Notes under the pieces: generated by a model
The model's input: the letters and a program-made list of their open reading frames with translations, nothing else
Databases searched by the model: none
What the model was told of the DNA's origin: nothing
Made by a program: the position numbers and the translations under genes
NCBI GenBank assembly: GCA_947501265.1
Contig: CANMVY010000002.1
Span: 85,048-149,047, forward strand
Length of the DNA stretch: 64,000 nucleotides
Direction of reading: 5' to 3'
Source: Bacteroidota bacterium
Lineage (GTDB): Bacteria > Bacteroidota > Bacteroidia > UBA7662 > CANHCV01
Shown: in pieces, positions 44,831 to 55,480 of the stretch
Layout: every line of letters starts with the position of its first letter
How positions within the stretch are numbered: the first letter of the stretch is position 1

Positions 44831-46336
44831 TTAATGAAAATTTTTCCAATCTACCTGATCCATCAATTTTTCAGCCATTGCCATGTCCAAATGGATCTCA
44901 CGATCTTCATCCATGAATGAAATGTGCTCTCTAAATTGAAGGTGCAAATCTTCCAAAGATTGACTGCTTTTTCCACCGGAAATTTCTTTTCGAAGATCAA
45001 ATGCTTGTGCAGCATTTAGCCACTCAATTGCCAAAACCTTTTTTACCTGGTGAATGATTTCAAAACATTTAACGGCTGCATTCGCTCCCATGGAAACGTG
45101 ATCCTCTTGTCCATTTGAGCTCACAATGGAATCGGAACTCGAAGGATTGCACCATTGTTTTGTTTTAGAAACAATGCTGGCAGCTGTGTATTGAGGAATC
45201 ATGAATCCGCTGTTCAAACCGCTATTTTTTACCAAGAATGCAGGTAAATCGCGTTGACCAGAAATGAGTAAATAGGTTCTTCGCTCCGAAATATTTCCCA
45301 ATTCGTGTACCGCTAGTCCAAGTTGATCGGCCGTTAACGCCAAAACCTGACCGTGGAAATTCCCTCCTGAAAGGATCAAATCGTCTTCCGGAAAAATTAA
45401 CGGATTATCGGTAACACTCGCAGCTTCGGTTTCGTAAACGGATTTACTTTGTTGCAAAACGGTAAAGGTGGCACCGTGAACCTGCGGAATGCAACGGAAG
45501 GAATAAGGGTCCTGAACGGCTTTTCCCAGGTTATTTTGCATGGTACTGCCGGCCAATAGGTTGCGCATGATAGAGGCCGAATTTATCTGGCCGGCATGCG
45601 GACGAACGCGATGAATGTGTTCCGTAAACGGCTCTTTGGTACCGTTAAAGCCTTCTAAACTAAGAGCTCCAATGGCGTGAGCAGCATGGTACAATTTTTC
45701 CGATTCAATCCAATTGAATATTCCGAAAGCCGACATGAATTGGGTACCATTCAAAAGGGCTAAACCTTCTTTTGCGCTTAACGAAATGGGAGACCATCCC
45801 AACTGTTCCAAGGCTATTTTGGCCGGCATTCGTTTTCCTTTCCAAACGACTTCGCCTCGGCCAATGAGCGGTAAACACAAATGCGCCAAAGGCGCTAAAT
45901 CTCCCGATGCTCCAAGGGAACCTTGTTCAAAAACCACAGGAAGTACATCTTCGTTGTACATCTCAACCAATCGTTGAACAGTTACAAGCTGAACACCTGA
46001 ATGTCCGTAACTTAAGCTTTGAACTTTCAAAGCCAACATCAACCGAACAATCGAGGGAATTACTTCTTTTCCGGTTCCACAAGCATGGCTCATAACGATG
46101 TTTTCCTGCAATTGAGAAAGGTCTTCTTTCGAGATTTTTACATTGCAAAGGGAACCGAACCCGGTGTTTATGCCATAGAATGCTCTATCGTTATCGTTGA
46201 GTTTTTGCTGCAAGAAATCGTAACAATTTTGAATTCTTTTTTCAGCAGCTTCCGACAATGATAAGCAGGCATCACTTTTAGAAATGGCTTCAAAATAATT
46301 CCAAGGAATCTGTTGATCAATAGAAATATGGTTCAT
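44831..46336 (-). CDS. hutH: histidine ammonia-lyase
   Basis: A 501-residue lyase that converts histidine to urocanate. The autocatalytic MIO cofactor triad is A143-S144-G145 in GSLGASGDLAPLAHL; YGINTGFGSL carries the catalytic Tyr, and the LQNxLGKAVQDPYSFRC block (here MQNNLGKAVQDPYSFRC) and EDHVSMG segment also match. I place the start at 46336, where it forms an ATGA overlap with hisS; an in-frame ATG lies 8 codons upstream. Its co-transcription with hisS may balance free histidine. Confidence 0.94.
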   Translation of the reverse strand: MNHISIDQQIPWNYFEAISKSDACLSLSEAAEKRIQNCYDFLQQKLNDNDRAFYGINTGFGSLCNVKISKEDLSQLQENIVMSHACGTGKEVIPSIVRLMLALKVQSLSYGHSGVQLVTVQRLVEMYNEDVLPVVFEQGSLGASGDLAPLAHLCLPLIGRGEVVWKGKRMPAKIALEQLGWSPISLSAKEGLALLNGTQFMSAFGIFNWIESEKLYHAAHAIGALSLEGFNGTKEPFTEHIHRVRPHAGQINSASIMRNLLAGSTMQNNLGKAVQDPYSFRCIPQVHGATFTVLQQSKSVYETEAASVTDNPLIFPEDDLILSGGNFHGQVLALTADQLGLAVHELGNISERRTYLLISGQRDLPAFLVKNSGLNSGFMIPQYTAASIVSKTKQWCNPSSSDSIVSSNGQEDHVSMGANAAVKCFEIIHQVKKVLAIEWLNAAQAFDLRKEISGGKSSQSLEDLHLQFREHISFMDEDREIHLDMAMAEKLMDQVDWKNFH

Positions 46337-47673
46337 GATAATTGGAATAATTCGCTCCACGAAATGATATTCTGTTCACCAGAAATCATGTTTTTCACAC
46401 TTATTTTATTTTCTTTCAATTCCGAATCTCCGAGAATGGCTACCCAAGGAATTTGTTTAGAATCGGCGTATTTCATTGCTTTTTTCAGCTTACCAAATTC
46501 AGGATACAGTTCCGATGGCACTTGCATCTTCCTGAATGTACTTAGGAATACGCAGCATTGTTCAAAGGTTTCTTCATCGAAAGCGGTGAAGAGTATTTTT
46601 GTTTTTGAAGGAGTTAGTTCCATGGGGAAAAGATTCAATTCTTCCATGCAATCTAAAATTCGCTCAGCTCCAAAAGAAACCCCTACGCCCGACATATTTT
46701 TCAATCCAAAAACTTCAGTGAGGTTATCGTAACGACCTCCACCACCCAAACTTCCCATTTGAACTTCGTGGGTTACCACTTCGAAAACAGTTCCGGTATA
46801 ATAATCCAATCCCCTCGCCAAGGAAATATCAAATTTGGCATGGGTCAATCCAACATTTTGCAACAAATAGTTCACCTCTTTCCATCCTTCACTATTTCCC
46901 AAAACTTCATCCAAAATATTCCATTGTTCTGAAAAGTCGGCAGAAAGGAGATTCACCAAATCCAATGCCGTTGTAGAAGATAAATCTTCCATTTCTTGCA
47001 ATTCGGAGGCAAATCCTGAAATTCCAATTTTATCGATCTTATCCATGGAAATGAGGACCGATGAAAACACCGATTCAAATCCCCATGCCTTGGCCAATTC
47101 ATTCAACACCTTGCGGTTATTAAATCGAATGGTAAAATCTTGAAAACCCAAGCGCGTGAAAACTTCTTCATAAATTTGAATGAGTTCCACTTCGTTGAAG
47201 AGGGAATTGGATCCAACGATATCGACATCGCATTGGTAAAACTCTTGATAACGACCTCGTTGCGGGCGATCGCCTCTCCAAACAGGTTGAATTTGGTAAC
47301 GTTTGAAGGGCATTGGAAGTTTTTCCCAATTCATAGCCACAAAACGAGCCATAGGAACGGTAAGGTCATACCGAAGTCCACGGTCGGAAGAATCGGGAAT
47401 AAATCCAGTTTGAATATCTTTAAGTGCCTCGGCAACTTGAGGATTGGATTCTTTGAGGGAACGATTGCTTCGAATATGGAAGAGTAGTTTATCGCCCTCA
47501 TTTCCATATTTTCCAGTAAGGGTAGATAAATTTTCAACCGCAGGAGTTTCCAAGGGTTGGAATCCATATTTCTGAAAAATGTCTTCTATCAATTGAAACA
47601 GATACTTCCTTTTTACAACCTCGAGCGGTGCATAATCGCGGGTACCTTTGGACAAAGTAGGTTTAACGGCCAT
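46333..47673 (-). CDS. hisS: histidyl-tRNA synthetase
   Basis: A 446-residue class II synthetase. Motif 1 region TLSKGTRDYAPLEV, motif 2 YQIQPVWRGDRPQRGRYQEFYQCDVDI, the His-specific LARGLDYYTGTVFEV, and motif 3 GGGRYDNL..GVGVSFGAERI are all present, then an anticodon-binding domain. I start at the ATG at 47673: a near-consensus -7 box (TATCTTCG) ends four bases before it, and the upstream ATG at 47703 would lie within the groEL terminator. First gene of an eight-gene operon ending with the MFS gene. Confidence 0.96.
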   Translation of the reverse strand: MAVKPTLSKGTRDYAPLEVVKRKYLFQLIEDIFQKYGFQPLETPAVENLSTLTGKYGNEGDKLLFHIRSNRSLKESNPQVAEALKDIQTGFIPDSSDRGLRYDLTVPMARFVAMNWEKLPMPFKRYQIQPVWRGDRPQRGRYQEFYQCDVDIVGSNSLFNEVELIQIYEEVFTRLGFQDFTIRFNNRKVLNELAKAWGFESVFSSVLISMDKIDKIGISGFASELQEMEDLSSTTALDLVNLLSADFSEQWNILDEVLGNSEGWKEVNYLLQNVGLTHAKFDISLARGLDYYTGTVFEVVTHEVQMGSLGGGGRYDNLTEVFGLKNMSGVGVSFGAERILDCMEELNLFPMELTPSKTKILFTAFDEETFEQCCVFLSTFRKMQVPSELYPEFGKLKKAMKYADSKQIPWVAILGDSELKENKISVKNMISGEQNIISWSELFQLS

Positions 47674-47677
47674 GGTG

Positions 47678-47685
47678 CGAAGATA
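47678..47685 (-). promoter_or_regulatory. -7 element of hisS operon, leaderless spacing
   Basis: TATCTTCG (one mismatch to TAnnTTTG), then CACC, then ATG. It lies a few bases behind the groEL terminator T-run. Confidence 0.5.
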
Positions 47686-47686
47686 C

Positions 47687-47717
47687 GAAAAAGCCCCGAC
47701 CAAAATTGGATCGGGGC
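47687..47717 (-). terminator. intrinsic terminator of groESL
   Basis: On the minus strand GCCCCGA (47717-47711) pairs with TCGGGGC (47699-47693), extended by CCAA/TTGG inside, followed by TTTTTC. Confidence 0.8.
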
Positions 47718-47744
47718 GTATCTAAAATGGTTAAAGAAGAAGAA

Positions 47745-49387
<1,643 letters not shown>

Positions 49388-49394
49388 AATTTAA

Positions 49395-49673
49395 TTAACC
49401 AATGATTGCAAGAATATCGCTTTCACGCATGATAAGGTAATCTTTACCTTCATACTTCAACTCAGTTCCGGCGTATTTGCCATAAAGAACCACATCTCCT
49501 ACTTTGGTAGTCATGGGCTCGTCTTTCTTTCCAGCACCAACGGAAACGACTGTTCCGCGTTGTGGTTTTTCTTGAGCAGTATCAGGAATGATGATACCTG
49601 AACTGGTAACTTGTTCTGCCGCTGCGGGCTCAACCAGAACCCGATCAGCGATGGGAGTGATTTTAACTGACAT
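49395..49673 (-). CDS. groES: co-chaperonin GroES
   Basis: A 92-residue Gro[28 protein letters not shown] includes the mobile loop, and [33 protein letters not shown] the C-terminal half. It caps GroEL. Upstream lies a sigma-54-like -24/-12 element (49707-49722) and an inverted repeat (49774-49811) rather than the standard TAnnTTTG box or CIRCE. Confidence 0.98.
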   Translation of the reverse strand: MSVKITPIADRVLVEPAAAEQVTSSGIIIPDTAQEKPQRGTVVSVGAGKKDEPMTTKVGDVVLYGKYAGTELKYEGKDYLIMRESDILAIIG

Positions 49674-49706
49674 AATTTAAATGGATTTTTTAATCTTCCT
49701 CTTCCA

Positions 49707-49722
49707 TTCAAGCATTATGCCA
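49707..49722 (-). promoter_or_regulatory. sigma-54-like promoter of groESL
   Basis: On the minus strand TGGCATAATGCTTGAA resembles TGGCACnnnnnTTGCA: the -24 TGGCA is perfect, the -12 has TTG then A for C. Predicted start about 12 bases downstream, giving a leader of roughly 24 bases. Confidence 0.45.
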
Positions 49723-49773
49723 CAAAGAAAAAGGAATGGTATTCTGGAAATTTTGACAAATCCGACCAATTCG

Positions 49774-49811
49774 TCTGCCAAAAATGCAAACGATTGGAAA
49801 AATTTGGCAGA
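49774..49811. repeat. inverted repeat upstream of groES
   Basis: TCTGCCAAA (49774-49782) and TTTGGCAGA (49803-49811) form a perfect inverted repeat with a 20-base spacer, centred about 95 bases upstream of the predicted groES start, a position typical of enhancer sites for sigma-54 activators. Confidence 0.55.
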
Positions 49812-49838
49812 AAAAAAAAAGCGCCTGTCGGCGCTTTT
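49811..49838 (-). terminator. intrinsic terminator of the miaB-secG operon
   Basis: AAAAGCGCC pairs with GGCGCTTTT around a TGTC loop; on the minus strand a run of ten T follows. Confidence 0.85.
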
Positions 49839-49857
49839 GCTATAATTTAGTAGTGAT

Positions 49858-50220
49858 TTATTGAGCCGGTGCAGGAGCAGGAGTTGCTGCAGGAGCAGGA
49901 GCTGCTGGCTGTTGTGTTGCAGGCATGCTTTTCGCCATTTCTGCCGCTTCAGAATTCGTCGTAGTTGTTTGCTCGATACCATCGGCAGCAGCTACCGTAC
50001 GATCAATACCTAAATTCATTCCTACAGAAAGAACCAATAAAGCGATTACCAATCCCCAAGTGATTTTTTCAACCACATCGGAAGAACGAGCAACACCAAT
50101 GATTTGGCTTGGGGCAGACATGGATGCTGTTAAACCACCGCCTTTTGGTTTTTGAATCAATACAACCAACACCAAGAGGATGCATACCAAAATGATTAGA
50201 GAAAATAAAATTCCTGTCAT
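49858..50220 (-). CDS. secG: preprotein translocase subunit SecG
   Basis: A 120-residue SecG: two transmembrane helices (about 3-22 and 52-70) around the loop QKPKGGGLTASMSAPSQIIGVARSSDVVEKITW, which is typical of the phylum. The C-terminal tail (about 85-120) is rich in Ala, Pro and Gln, longer than in E. coli. SecG assists SecYEG export. Last gene of its operon, coupled to the upstream gene by ATGA. Confidence 0.94.
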   Translation of the reverse strand: MTGILFSLIILVCILLVLVVLIQKPKGGGLTASMSAPSQIIGVARSSDVVEKITWGLVIALLVLSVGMNLGIDRTVAAADGIEQTTTTNSEAAEMAKSMPATQQPAAPAPAATPAPAPAQ

Positions 50221-51035
50221 GACTTTAATTTTTGTTGAATGGTCTCCATTCGATTTGCAAAATAAATGCTTTTTTCGGGGAATTTCAAATTCAATTTTTC
50301 ATAAACGGCTAAAGCCATCAAAAATTGACCTTGAGCTTCATAAATTCTTGCTAGCGTATCGCTTACTGGCTCTTCAAAAATTTCTTCTTCCGTAAGCAAT
50401 GGTGCGATGTCGTCAACCGGCGGTATTTCGTTTTTGTGCGGTAGCGGGAAATACGGAACCGCCGCCAACATTTGAGCCTCTAACGGATCAAAATCGGGCT
50501 TTTTTACCTGATAATTCTCAGACTTTTCCGGTGAATCGTTGTACCGAATCAGGAAATCTGAAAGGGTAAATAAAGGTCGTTCTACCGGATTTTCGGAAAC
50601 TATTATCGCTTCTTCATCCGCTTTGATTGGCAATTGAACCTCAATGGATAATTTTTCTTCCGGCGGTTGAACTTGAGTAATTTTTTCTTCTTTTTTCTGC
50701 TCCAACACCAACTGGTTTTGAATCAATTCAATGGTGCTGGCTACCTGGGAAATTTGTTTTTTAACCTTTTGCTTCTCATTTTCCAATTCGGGATTGGGCT
50801 CCATTTGCTGAAGAAGCCTCTTCAACGCTGAACGGTCGGGAAAATACGGTGCAGAATCGCGCAAAACTTCCAAATAACGATGGTCGTGTTCCAATTTCAG
50901 CTTTCCCAACCACGCCCATCGGGCTCCGGTGAACCACGGATAATCGCGAACCAAGTCCTCCAAATCTTTGGCTTCAACCGCTCGAATAAAATCGAGGTTG
51001 CCGCTCCAAAGATTAACGAGTTGCTTTTGATTCAT
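50217..51035 (-). CDS. TPR-like protein of unknown function
   Basis: A 272-residue protein. The N-terminal part (1-85) is helical (LEDLVRDYPWFTGARWAWLGKLKL); a charged, low-complexity middle (86-195) with a coiled-coil stretch (NEKQKVKKQISQVASTIELIQNQL) follows; the C-terminal 45 residues form a TPR-like hairpin (DTLARIYEAQGQFLMALAVYEKLNLKFPEKS begins and ends it). No signal peptide. In related bacteria a similar gene lies between lptE and secG. Function unknown. One base after lptE, and overlapping secG. Confidence 0.8.
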   Translation of the reverse strand: MNQKQLVNLWSGNLDFIRAVEAKDLEDLVRDYPWFTGARWAWLGKLKLEHDHRYLEVLRDSAPYFPDRSALKRLLQQMEPNPELENEKQKVKKQISQVASTIELIQNQLVLEQKKEEKITQVQPPEEKLSIEVQLPIKADEEAIIVSENPVERPLFTLSDFLIRYNDSPEKSENYQVKKPDFDPLEAQMLAAVPYFPLPHKNEIPPVDDIAPLLTEEEIFEEPVSDTLARIYEAQGQFLMALAVYEKLNLKFPEKSIYFANRMETIQQKLKS

Positions 51036-51036
51036 A

Positions 51037-51549
51037 TCACCAATTTACGAAAGATTTGTTGAATAAGTCCTCGGCCAATTGTTTTGAAATGTCGTTCACC
51101 AAGGTTGACTCCACCGAACCAAGGGGCACCGAGCCCGAAAAATCTGCATAACGCACAAATCGTTGCTGCCACGATTTGGATTTCTCTTTTTTATCGAAAA
51201 AGGTAACTTCAATGGAAATAGTCAACCTATTCAGCGCCGCAGATTGGTCGTTCCCAGAAAACCCCGCAGGCGCTACTTCGTATCCCACAATGCTTCCGCG
51301 GTAACCAATATCGGCCAAATCCTCGTTGTTGATTACCCGAATGGAGGTTTGACTAACGAATTTATCCCGAAGCTTTTCCGTTAACAGCGGACTCAACGTT
51401 GGTGAAGCCAAAGGAGCCTTGTTTTCAAATTGGAGAATGGAAACCGTTTTAATGGAAGGATCTACACTCGCTCCTGTGAAAGAGTAGTTTACCCGACATC
51501 CCGACAAAATAAGTAGAAAAAGTAAGCATCCTTTAATCCTCCAAACCAT
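51037..51549 (-). CDS. lptE: LptE-family LPS-assembly lipoprotein
   Basis: A 170-residue outer-membrane lipoprotein: signal peptide with lipobox LSGC (Cys about 18), then the LptE core NYSFTGASVDPSIKTVSILQFENKAPLASPTLS, with LTEKLRDKFVSQTSIRVI and LADIGYRGSIVGYEV, which matches Bacteroidota LptE proteins. It would plug LptD and help insert LPS. It overlaps the activator gene upstream by 17 nt. Confidence 0.88.
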   Translation of the reverse strand: MVWRIKGCLLFLLILSGCRVNYSFTGASVDPSIKTVSILQFENKAPLASPTLSPLLTEKLRDKFVSQTSIRVINNEDLADIGYRGSIVGYEVAPAGFSGNDQSAALNRLTISIEVTFFDKKEKSKSWQQRFVRYADFSGSVPLGSVESTLVNDISKQLAEDLFNKSFVNW

Positions 51550-52774
51550 ATTCTTTGATTTTTCGGTACAACGTTCTTTCAGAAATACCTAACTCCAATG
51601 CAGCATTTTTCCTTCGTCCCCGATGTTTTTGAAGTGATTTTTCAATCATTCGCTTCTCCACTTCCATCAAGGATAAATTTTCTTCAATGTCCTCCACCTC
51701 AGAAACCCGAAGGTCCTTCCGAGGGGCAATGTTTTCCGAAATAACGAACGCATTGGTTGGTGATGCGGCCATCCACGAGGAGGAATCTGGTGGAATAATT
51801 GAGTCTTGAATGATGCTCATTTCGGAAGGAGTAACCGAATTTGAGGATGGCGTAAAACCACCAGCAACTTTTTTCAATTCGGTAATATCGCGCTTCATTT
51901 CGAAAAGTAACTTATACAAAATTTCGCGTTCTGAAAGATCATTTGGATTATTTTGATCGAAAATCACCGGCATGGACTTGGGAGCATGATCTGGCAAATA
52001 CTTCAAAAATTCTTCTCCTTGAATAAAGCGATTCTTTTCGAGCACATTGACTTGTTCGGCGATGTTTCTTAATTGACGAATATTTCCTGGCCAAGAAAAA
52101 CGTTTTAATATTTCCTGAGCGGAATCGTCCAACCGAACGGGAGCAATGCCATACTTTTCACTAAAATCTACTGAGAATTTTCGGAATAACAACGGAACAT
52201 CCTCGGCTCTCTCTCTCAAGGGTGGAATTTCGATGGGAACCGTATTCAATCGGTAGTACAAATCTTCTCGAAACTTCCCTTTTTCGATAGCCCCGTGCAG
52301 ATTTACGTTGGTAGCAGCGATGACTCTAACATTGGTTTTCTGCACTTTCGAAGATCCCACACGGATGTATTCACCGGTTTCCAATACGCGCAACAATCGA
52401 GCTTGGGTGCCGGTGGGCAACTCCCCTACTTCATCTAAAAAAATGGTCCCACCGTCTACCTCTTCGAAATATCCTTTTCTACTTTCCATAGCCCCTGTAA
52501 AGGAACCTTTTTCATGTCCGAACAACTCCGAGTCGATGGTTCCTTCAGGAATAGCACCGCAGTTAACGGCTATGAATTTATTGTGTTTCCGAGGACTAAG
52601 TTGATGAATGATCTTTGAAAAAACTTCCTTTCCTACTCCACTCTCACCTAAAATTAAAACCGAAAGTTCGGTAGATGCAACCTGGGCTGCAACGGTAATG
52701 GCCCGATTCAATCGAGGAGCATCACCAATGATTCCGAACTTGTTTTTTAAGGTTTGTAACTCTTGTGGACTCAT
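51533..52774 (-). CDS. sigma-54-dependent transcriptional activator without receiver domain
   Basis: A 413-residue enhancer-binding protein made of an AAA+ domain and a Fis-type helix-turn-helix. Walker A GESGVGKE is at 43-50, the sigma-54-contacting loop reads GSFTGA at 90-95 (usually GAFTGA), Walker [13 protein letters not shown] follows, and the C-terminal HTH is at about 384-410 ([21 protein letters not shown]). There is no receiver or sensor domain. The ATG at 52774 overlaps the miaB stop (ATGA); an upstream ATG at 52816 lies inside miaB. It may act on groESL, whose promoter looks sigma-54-like. Confidence 0.93.
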   Translation of the reverse strand: MSPQELQTLKNKFGIIGDAPRLNRAITVAAQVASTELSVLILGESGVGKEVFSKIIHQLSPRKHNKFIAVNCGAIPEGTIDSELFGHEKGSFTGAMESRKGYFEEVDGGTIFLDEVGELPTGTQARLLRVLETGEYIRVGSSKVQKTNVRVIAATNVNLHGAIEKGKFREDLYYRLNTVPIEIPPLRERAEDVPLLFRKFSVDFSEKYGIAPVRLDDSAQEILKRFSWPGNIRQLRNIAEQVNVLEKNRFIQGEEFLKYLPDHAPKSMPVIFDQNNPNDLSEREILYKLLFEMKRDITELKKVAGGFTPSSNSVTPSEMSIIQDSIIPPDSSSWMAASPTNAFVISENIAPRKDLRVSEVEDIEENLSLMEVEKRMIEKSLQKHRGRRKNAALELGISERTLYRKIKEYGLED

Positions 52775-54189
52775 AACTTCTCGATGAAAGTTCCGATGAG
52801 TGTGGCCTGAGAACAATCTTCCATTTTCACCATAACATAATCGCCAGGTTGAACGTGATCTTGGGTTGGGAAAACCACCATTTTATTCTGGGAGTTTCTT
52901 CCGCATTGTTGGTGATTTCCTTTTTTGGCAAATCCTTCTACCAAAATTTTCTGTGTTTGCCCTACCGCTTCCTTGTTTCTTTCTAAGGAATAACCGCTTT
53001 GTTTGGCAATGATTTCATCCAAACGGCGGCTCTTTACCTCCTCGGCAATATCATCTTTGTACTTGCGAGCCGCAAATGTTCCTGGGCGTTCGCTGTATTT
53101 GAACATGTAAGACATGTCGTACTTCACGAAATCGATCATCGAAAGCGTATCAGCGTGCTCTTCTTCGGTTTCACCGCAAAATCCGGCAATCACGTCCGAA
53201 GTGATGGCACATTCTGGAATGATGCGTCGAATAGCTTCCACCCGATTCATGTACCATTCCCGTGAGTATGTTCGGTTCATTCGCTCCAAACATGTGGTAG
53301 AACCCGATTGAACGGGCAAGTGAATGCATTTGCAAATGTTTTCGTGGTTCGCCATGGTTTCGAGCACTTCATCTGTAATGTCTTTGGGATGGGAAGTACT
53401 GAAACGAACGCGCAACAACGGACTAATCAATGCTACTCGTTCTAGAAGTTGCGCAAAATTCACGTTTTCTTCCTCGTTGGACCAATGGTAGGAATCTACG
53501 TTTTGGCCAAGAAGTGTAACTTCTTTGTATCCTTTTTCAAACAAATCCCGGCATTCAGAAATGATGGAATGAGCGTCGCGACTTCTTTCACGTCCGCGGG
53601 TAAACGGCACGACACAAAAGGAACACATATTATCGCACCCGCGCATGATGGTTACGAAGGCCAATACTCCGTTTCCGCCCAAACGAACAGGAGTAATATC
53701 CGCATAAGTTTCTTCTCTAGAAAGAATAACGTTCACCGCTTTTTGTCCGGATTCAACTTGATCCAAGAGGTTCGGTAGATCTTTGTAGGCATCGGGGCCA
53801 ATTACCAAATCAACCACTTTTTCTTCATCCAATAATTTGGCTTTCATGCGTTCGGCCATGCAGCCCAAAACGCCGATCACCATTTCCGGTTTTTGCTTTT
53901 TAGCCATTCTGAAAACATCCAATCGGCCGCGAACCTTTTGTTCTGCATTTTCACGAATGGAACAAGTATTGATGAAAACTACATCGGCCTCTTGAAGGTT
54001 CGGAGTGGATGAATATCCATTTTCGGCCATGATGGAGGCAACAATCTCAGAATCCGAAAAATTCATTTGGCAGCCGTAACTTTCCAAATACATTTTTTTG
54101 GTCCCTTGTTCAATCCCTTGCAATACCTCGCCCTGACGGGTTTCATCGGTAACTTTTTCAAATACGTTTCCAGAAAATTGATTCGCCAT
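52771..54189 (-). CDS. miaB: tRNA-2-methylthio-N6-dimethylallyladenosine synthase MiaB
   Basis: A 472-residue radical-SAM methylthiotransferase. The N-terminal domain holds three Cys ligands ([29 protein letters not shown]) for the auxiliary cluster, the radical-SAM motif is CDNMCSFC in [17 protein letters not shown], and a C-terminal TRAM domain follows. It adds a methylthio group to A37 of tRNAs. First gene of the operon miaB-activator-lptE-TPR-secG. A -7 box lies 17 bases upstream and a palindrome at 54234-54246. Confidence 0.96.
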   Translation of the reverse strand: MANQFSGNVFEKVTDETRQGEVLQGIEQGTKKMYLESYGCQMNFSDSEIVASIMAENGYSSTPNLQEADVVFINTCSIRENAEQKVRGRLDVFRMAKKQKPEMVIGVLGCMAERMKAKLLDEEKVVDLVIGPDAYKDLPNLLDQVESGQKAVNVILSREETYADITPVRLGGNGVLAFVTIMRGCDNMCSFCVVPFTRGRERSRDAHSIISECRDLFEKGYKEVTLLGQNVDSYHWSNEEENVNFAQLLERVALISPLLRVRFSTSHPKDITDEVLETMANHENICKCIHLPVQSGSTTCLERMNRTYSREWYMNRVEAIRRIIPECAITSDVIAGFCGETEEEHADTLSMIDFVKYDMSYMFKYSERPGTFAARKYKDDIAEEVKSRRLDEIIAKQSGYSLERNKEAVGQTQKILVEGFAKKGNHQQCGRNSQNKMVVFPTQDHVQPGDYVMVKMEDCSQATLIGTFIEKL

Positions 54190-54206
54190 AATGTTTGTAT
54201 TCTTCG

Positions 54207-54214
54207 CAAAAATA
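54207..54214 (-). promoter_or_regulatory. -7 promoter element of miaB operon
   Basis: TATTTTTG followed by C on the minus strand, 17 bases before the ATG; a TTTG lies 22 bases upstream inside the palindrome at 54234. Confidence 0.55.
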
Positions 54215-54233
54215 CAAAAGGAAAATCCCTCTG

Positions 54234-54246
54234 TGACAAAATGTCA
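54234..54246. promoter_or_regulatory. operator-like palindrome between miaB and proline dehydrogenase genes
   Basis: TGACA-AAA-TGTCA, a perfect inverted repeat with a 3-base centre, covering the presumed -33 region of the miaB promoter and about 45 bases upstream of the -7 box of the divergent gene. Confidence 0.45.
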
Positions 54247-54289
54247 TATTATTTCCGTAAAAAATTTAGGAAGGAAATACCCACCGCGA

Positions 54290-54297
54290 TAACTTTG
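54290..54297 (+). promoter_or_regulatory. -7 promoter element of proline dehydrogenase operon
   Basis: TAACTTTG followed by C, 16 bases before the ATG; a TTTA at 54265-54268 stands in the -33 position. Confidence 0.55.
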
Positions 54298-54313
54298 CGC
54301 AAAATCGCAAGAA

Positions 54314-55480
54314 ATGTTAGACTTCTCCAACACTCAAATTGCCTTTGCTCACAAAAACACTCCTTCGCTCAACAAAGCGTATTGGCTTTTTAAAACCATG
54401 GGGAATCCTGGTTTGGTGAATACCGGAAGTGCATTGGCCAACTGGGCACTCAAAATGAAATTGCCCATCAAAGGCATCATCCGAAATACCCTTTATCAAC
54501 AATTTGTAGGAGGAGAAGATATTCAACGATGCGAAAAAGCCATCCAAGCGTTGGCGGAAAATGGCGTTGGAACCATCTTAGATTATTCGGTGGAAGGTCT
54601 CGAAGGTGAAGCAGCTTTCAATGCTGGTGCTGAAGAAATCGTTCGAACCATTCACAAAGCCAATGGCGACCAACGCATCCCGTTCGCCGTTTTTAAAGTA
54701 ACCGGTGTAGCTCGATTTGCGCTTTTGGAGAAAGTTAGCATGGAAAAATCTCTTACTTCCGAAGAAGAAAAAGAATGGAACGAAGTGGTTCGACGGGTGA
54801 ATTGGATTTGTGAAGAAGGATTCAAGGTTCATCAACCTGTTATGATTGATGCGGAAGAAACGTGGATCCAGCCGGCCATCGATCATTTGGCATTTGAAAT
54901 GATGAAAAAGTACAACCAAAACCAACCTTTGGTTTACAACACGGTTCAATTGTACCGACACGATCGCCTTTCTTACTTAAAGGAACTTTTTGAATCTTGC
55001 AAAAATGAATCCATTTATCTAGGTGTTAAACTGGTTCGTGGTGCTTATATGGAAAAAGAAAGGGAACGTGCTCAAACCATGGGTTACCCCTCCCCTATTC
55101 AACCTGAAAAATCGGCTACCGATATTGATTTCAACGCAGGTGTTGAGTTTTGTGTGAATCACATCGATCGAATTGGTTTGGTTGCTGGATCTCACAATGA
55201 AGAAAGCAATTACCACTTGGCGAAGTTAATGGATGCCAAAGGCCTTCCAAAAAATCATGCCCACGTTACCTTTTCGCAACTTTTAGGCATGAGCGACCAC
55301 ATCAGTTTCAACCTGTCGAATGCCGGTTACAATGTGGCTAAATACGTTCCTTACGGACCCGTAGAAGCTGTTTTTCCTTATCTGATTCGTCGCGCCAGAG
55401 AGAACACCTCGGTTGCCGGACAAGTTGGGCGCGAATTGGGTTTAATTCTTAAAGAGAGAAACCGAAGAAAAGGGTCATGA
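54314..55480 (+). CDS. proline dehydrogenase
   Basis: A 388-residue single-domain FAD enzyme oxidising proline to pyrroline-5-carboxylate. The barrel motifs GVGTILDYSVEGLEGE, FAVFKVTGVARF, VMIDAEETWIQPAIDHL, NTVQLYRHDRLSYL, GVKLVRGAYMEKER and the C-terminal VPYGPVEAVFPYLIRRARENTS (the Arg pair that binds proline carboxylate) are present. It lacks the P5C dehydrogenase fused in PutA. First gene of three, coupled to the MGMT-like gene by ATGA. Confidence 0.95.
   Translation: MLDFSNTQIAFAHKNTPSLNKAYWLFKTMGNPGLVNTGSALANWALKMKLPIKGIIRNTLYQQFVGGEDIQRCEKAIQALAENGVGTILDYSVEGLEGEAAFNAGAEEIVRTIHKANGDQRIPFAVFKVTGVARFALLEKVSMEKSLTSEEEKEWNEVVRRVNWICEEGFKVHQPVMIDAEETWIQPAIDHLAFEMMKKYNQNQPLVYNTVQLYRHDRLSYLKELFESCKNESIYLGVKLVRGAYMEKERERAQTMGYPSPIQPEKSATDIDFNAGVEFCVNHIDRIGLVAGSHNEESNYHLAKLMDAKGLPKNHAHVTFSQLLGMSDHISFNLSNAGYNVAKYVPYGPVEAVFPYLIRRARENTSVAGQVGRELGLILKERNRRKGS

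Noticed and set aside
49677-49982. Minus-strand frame between secG and groES
   Set aside because: Overlaps secG in another frame and crosses the terminator and promoter region; Leu-rich product is the shadow of the Ala/Pro tail of SecG.
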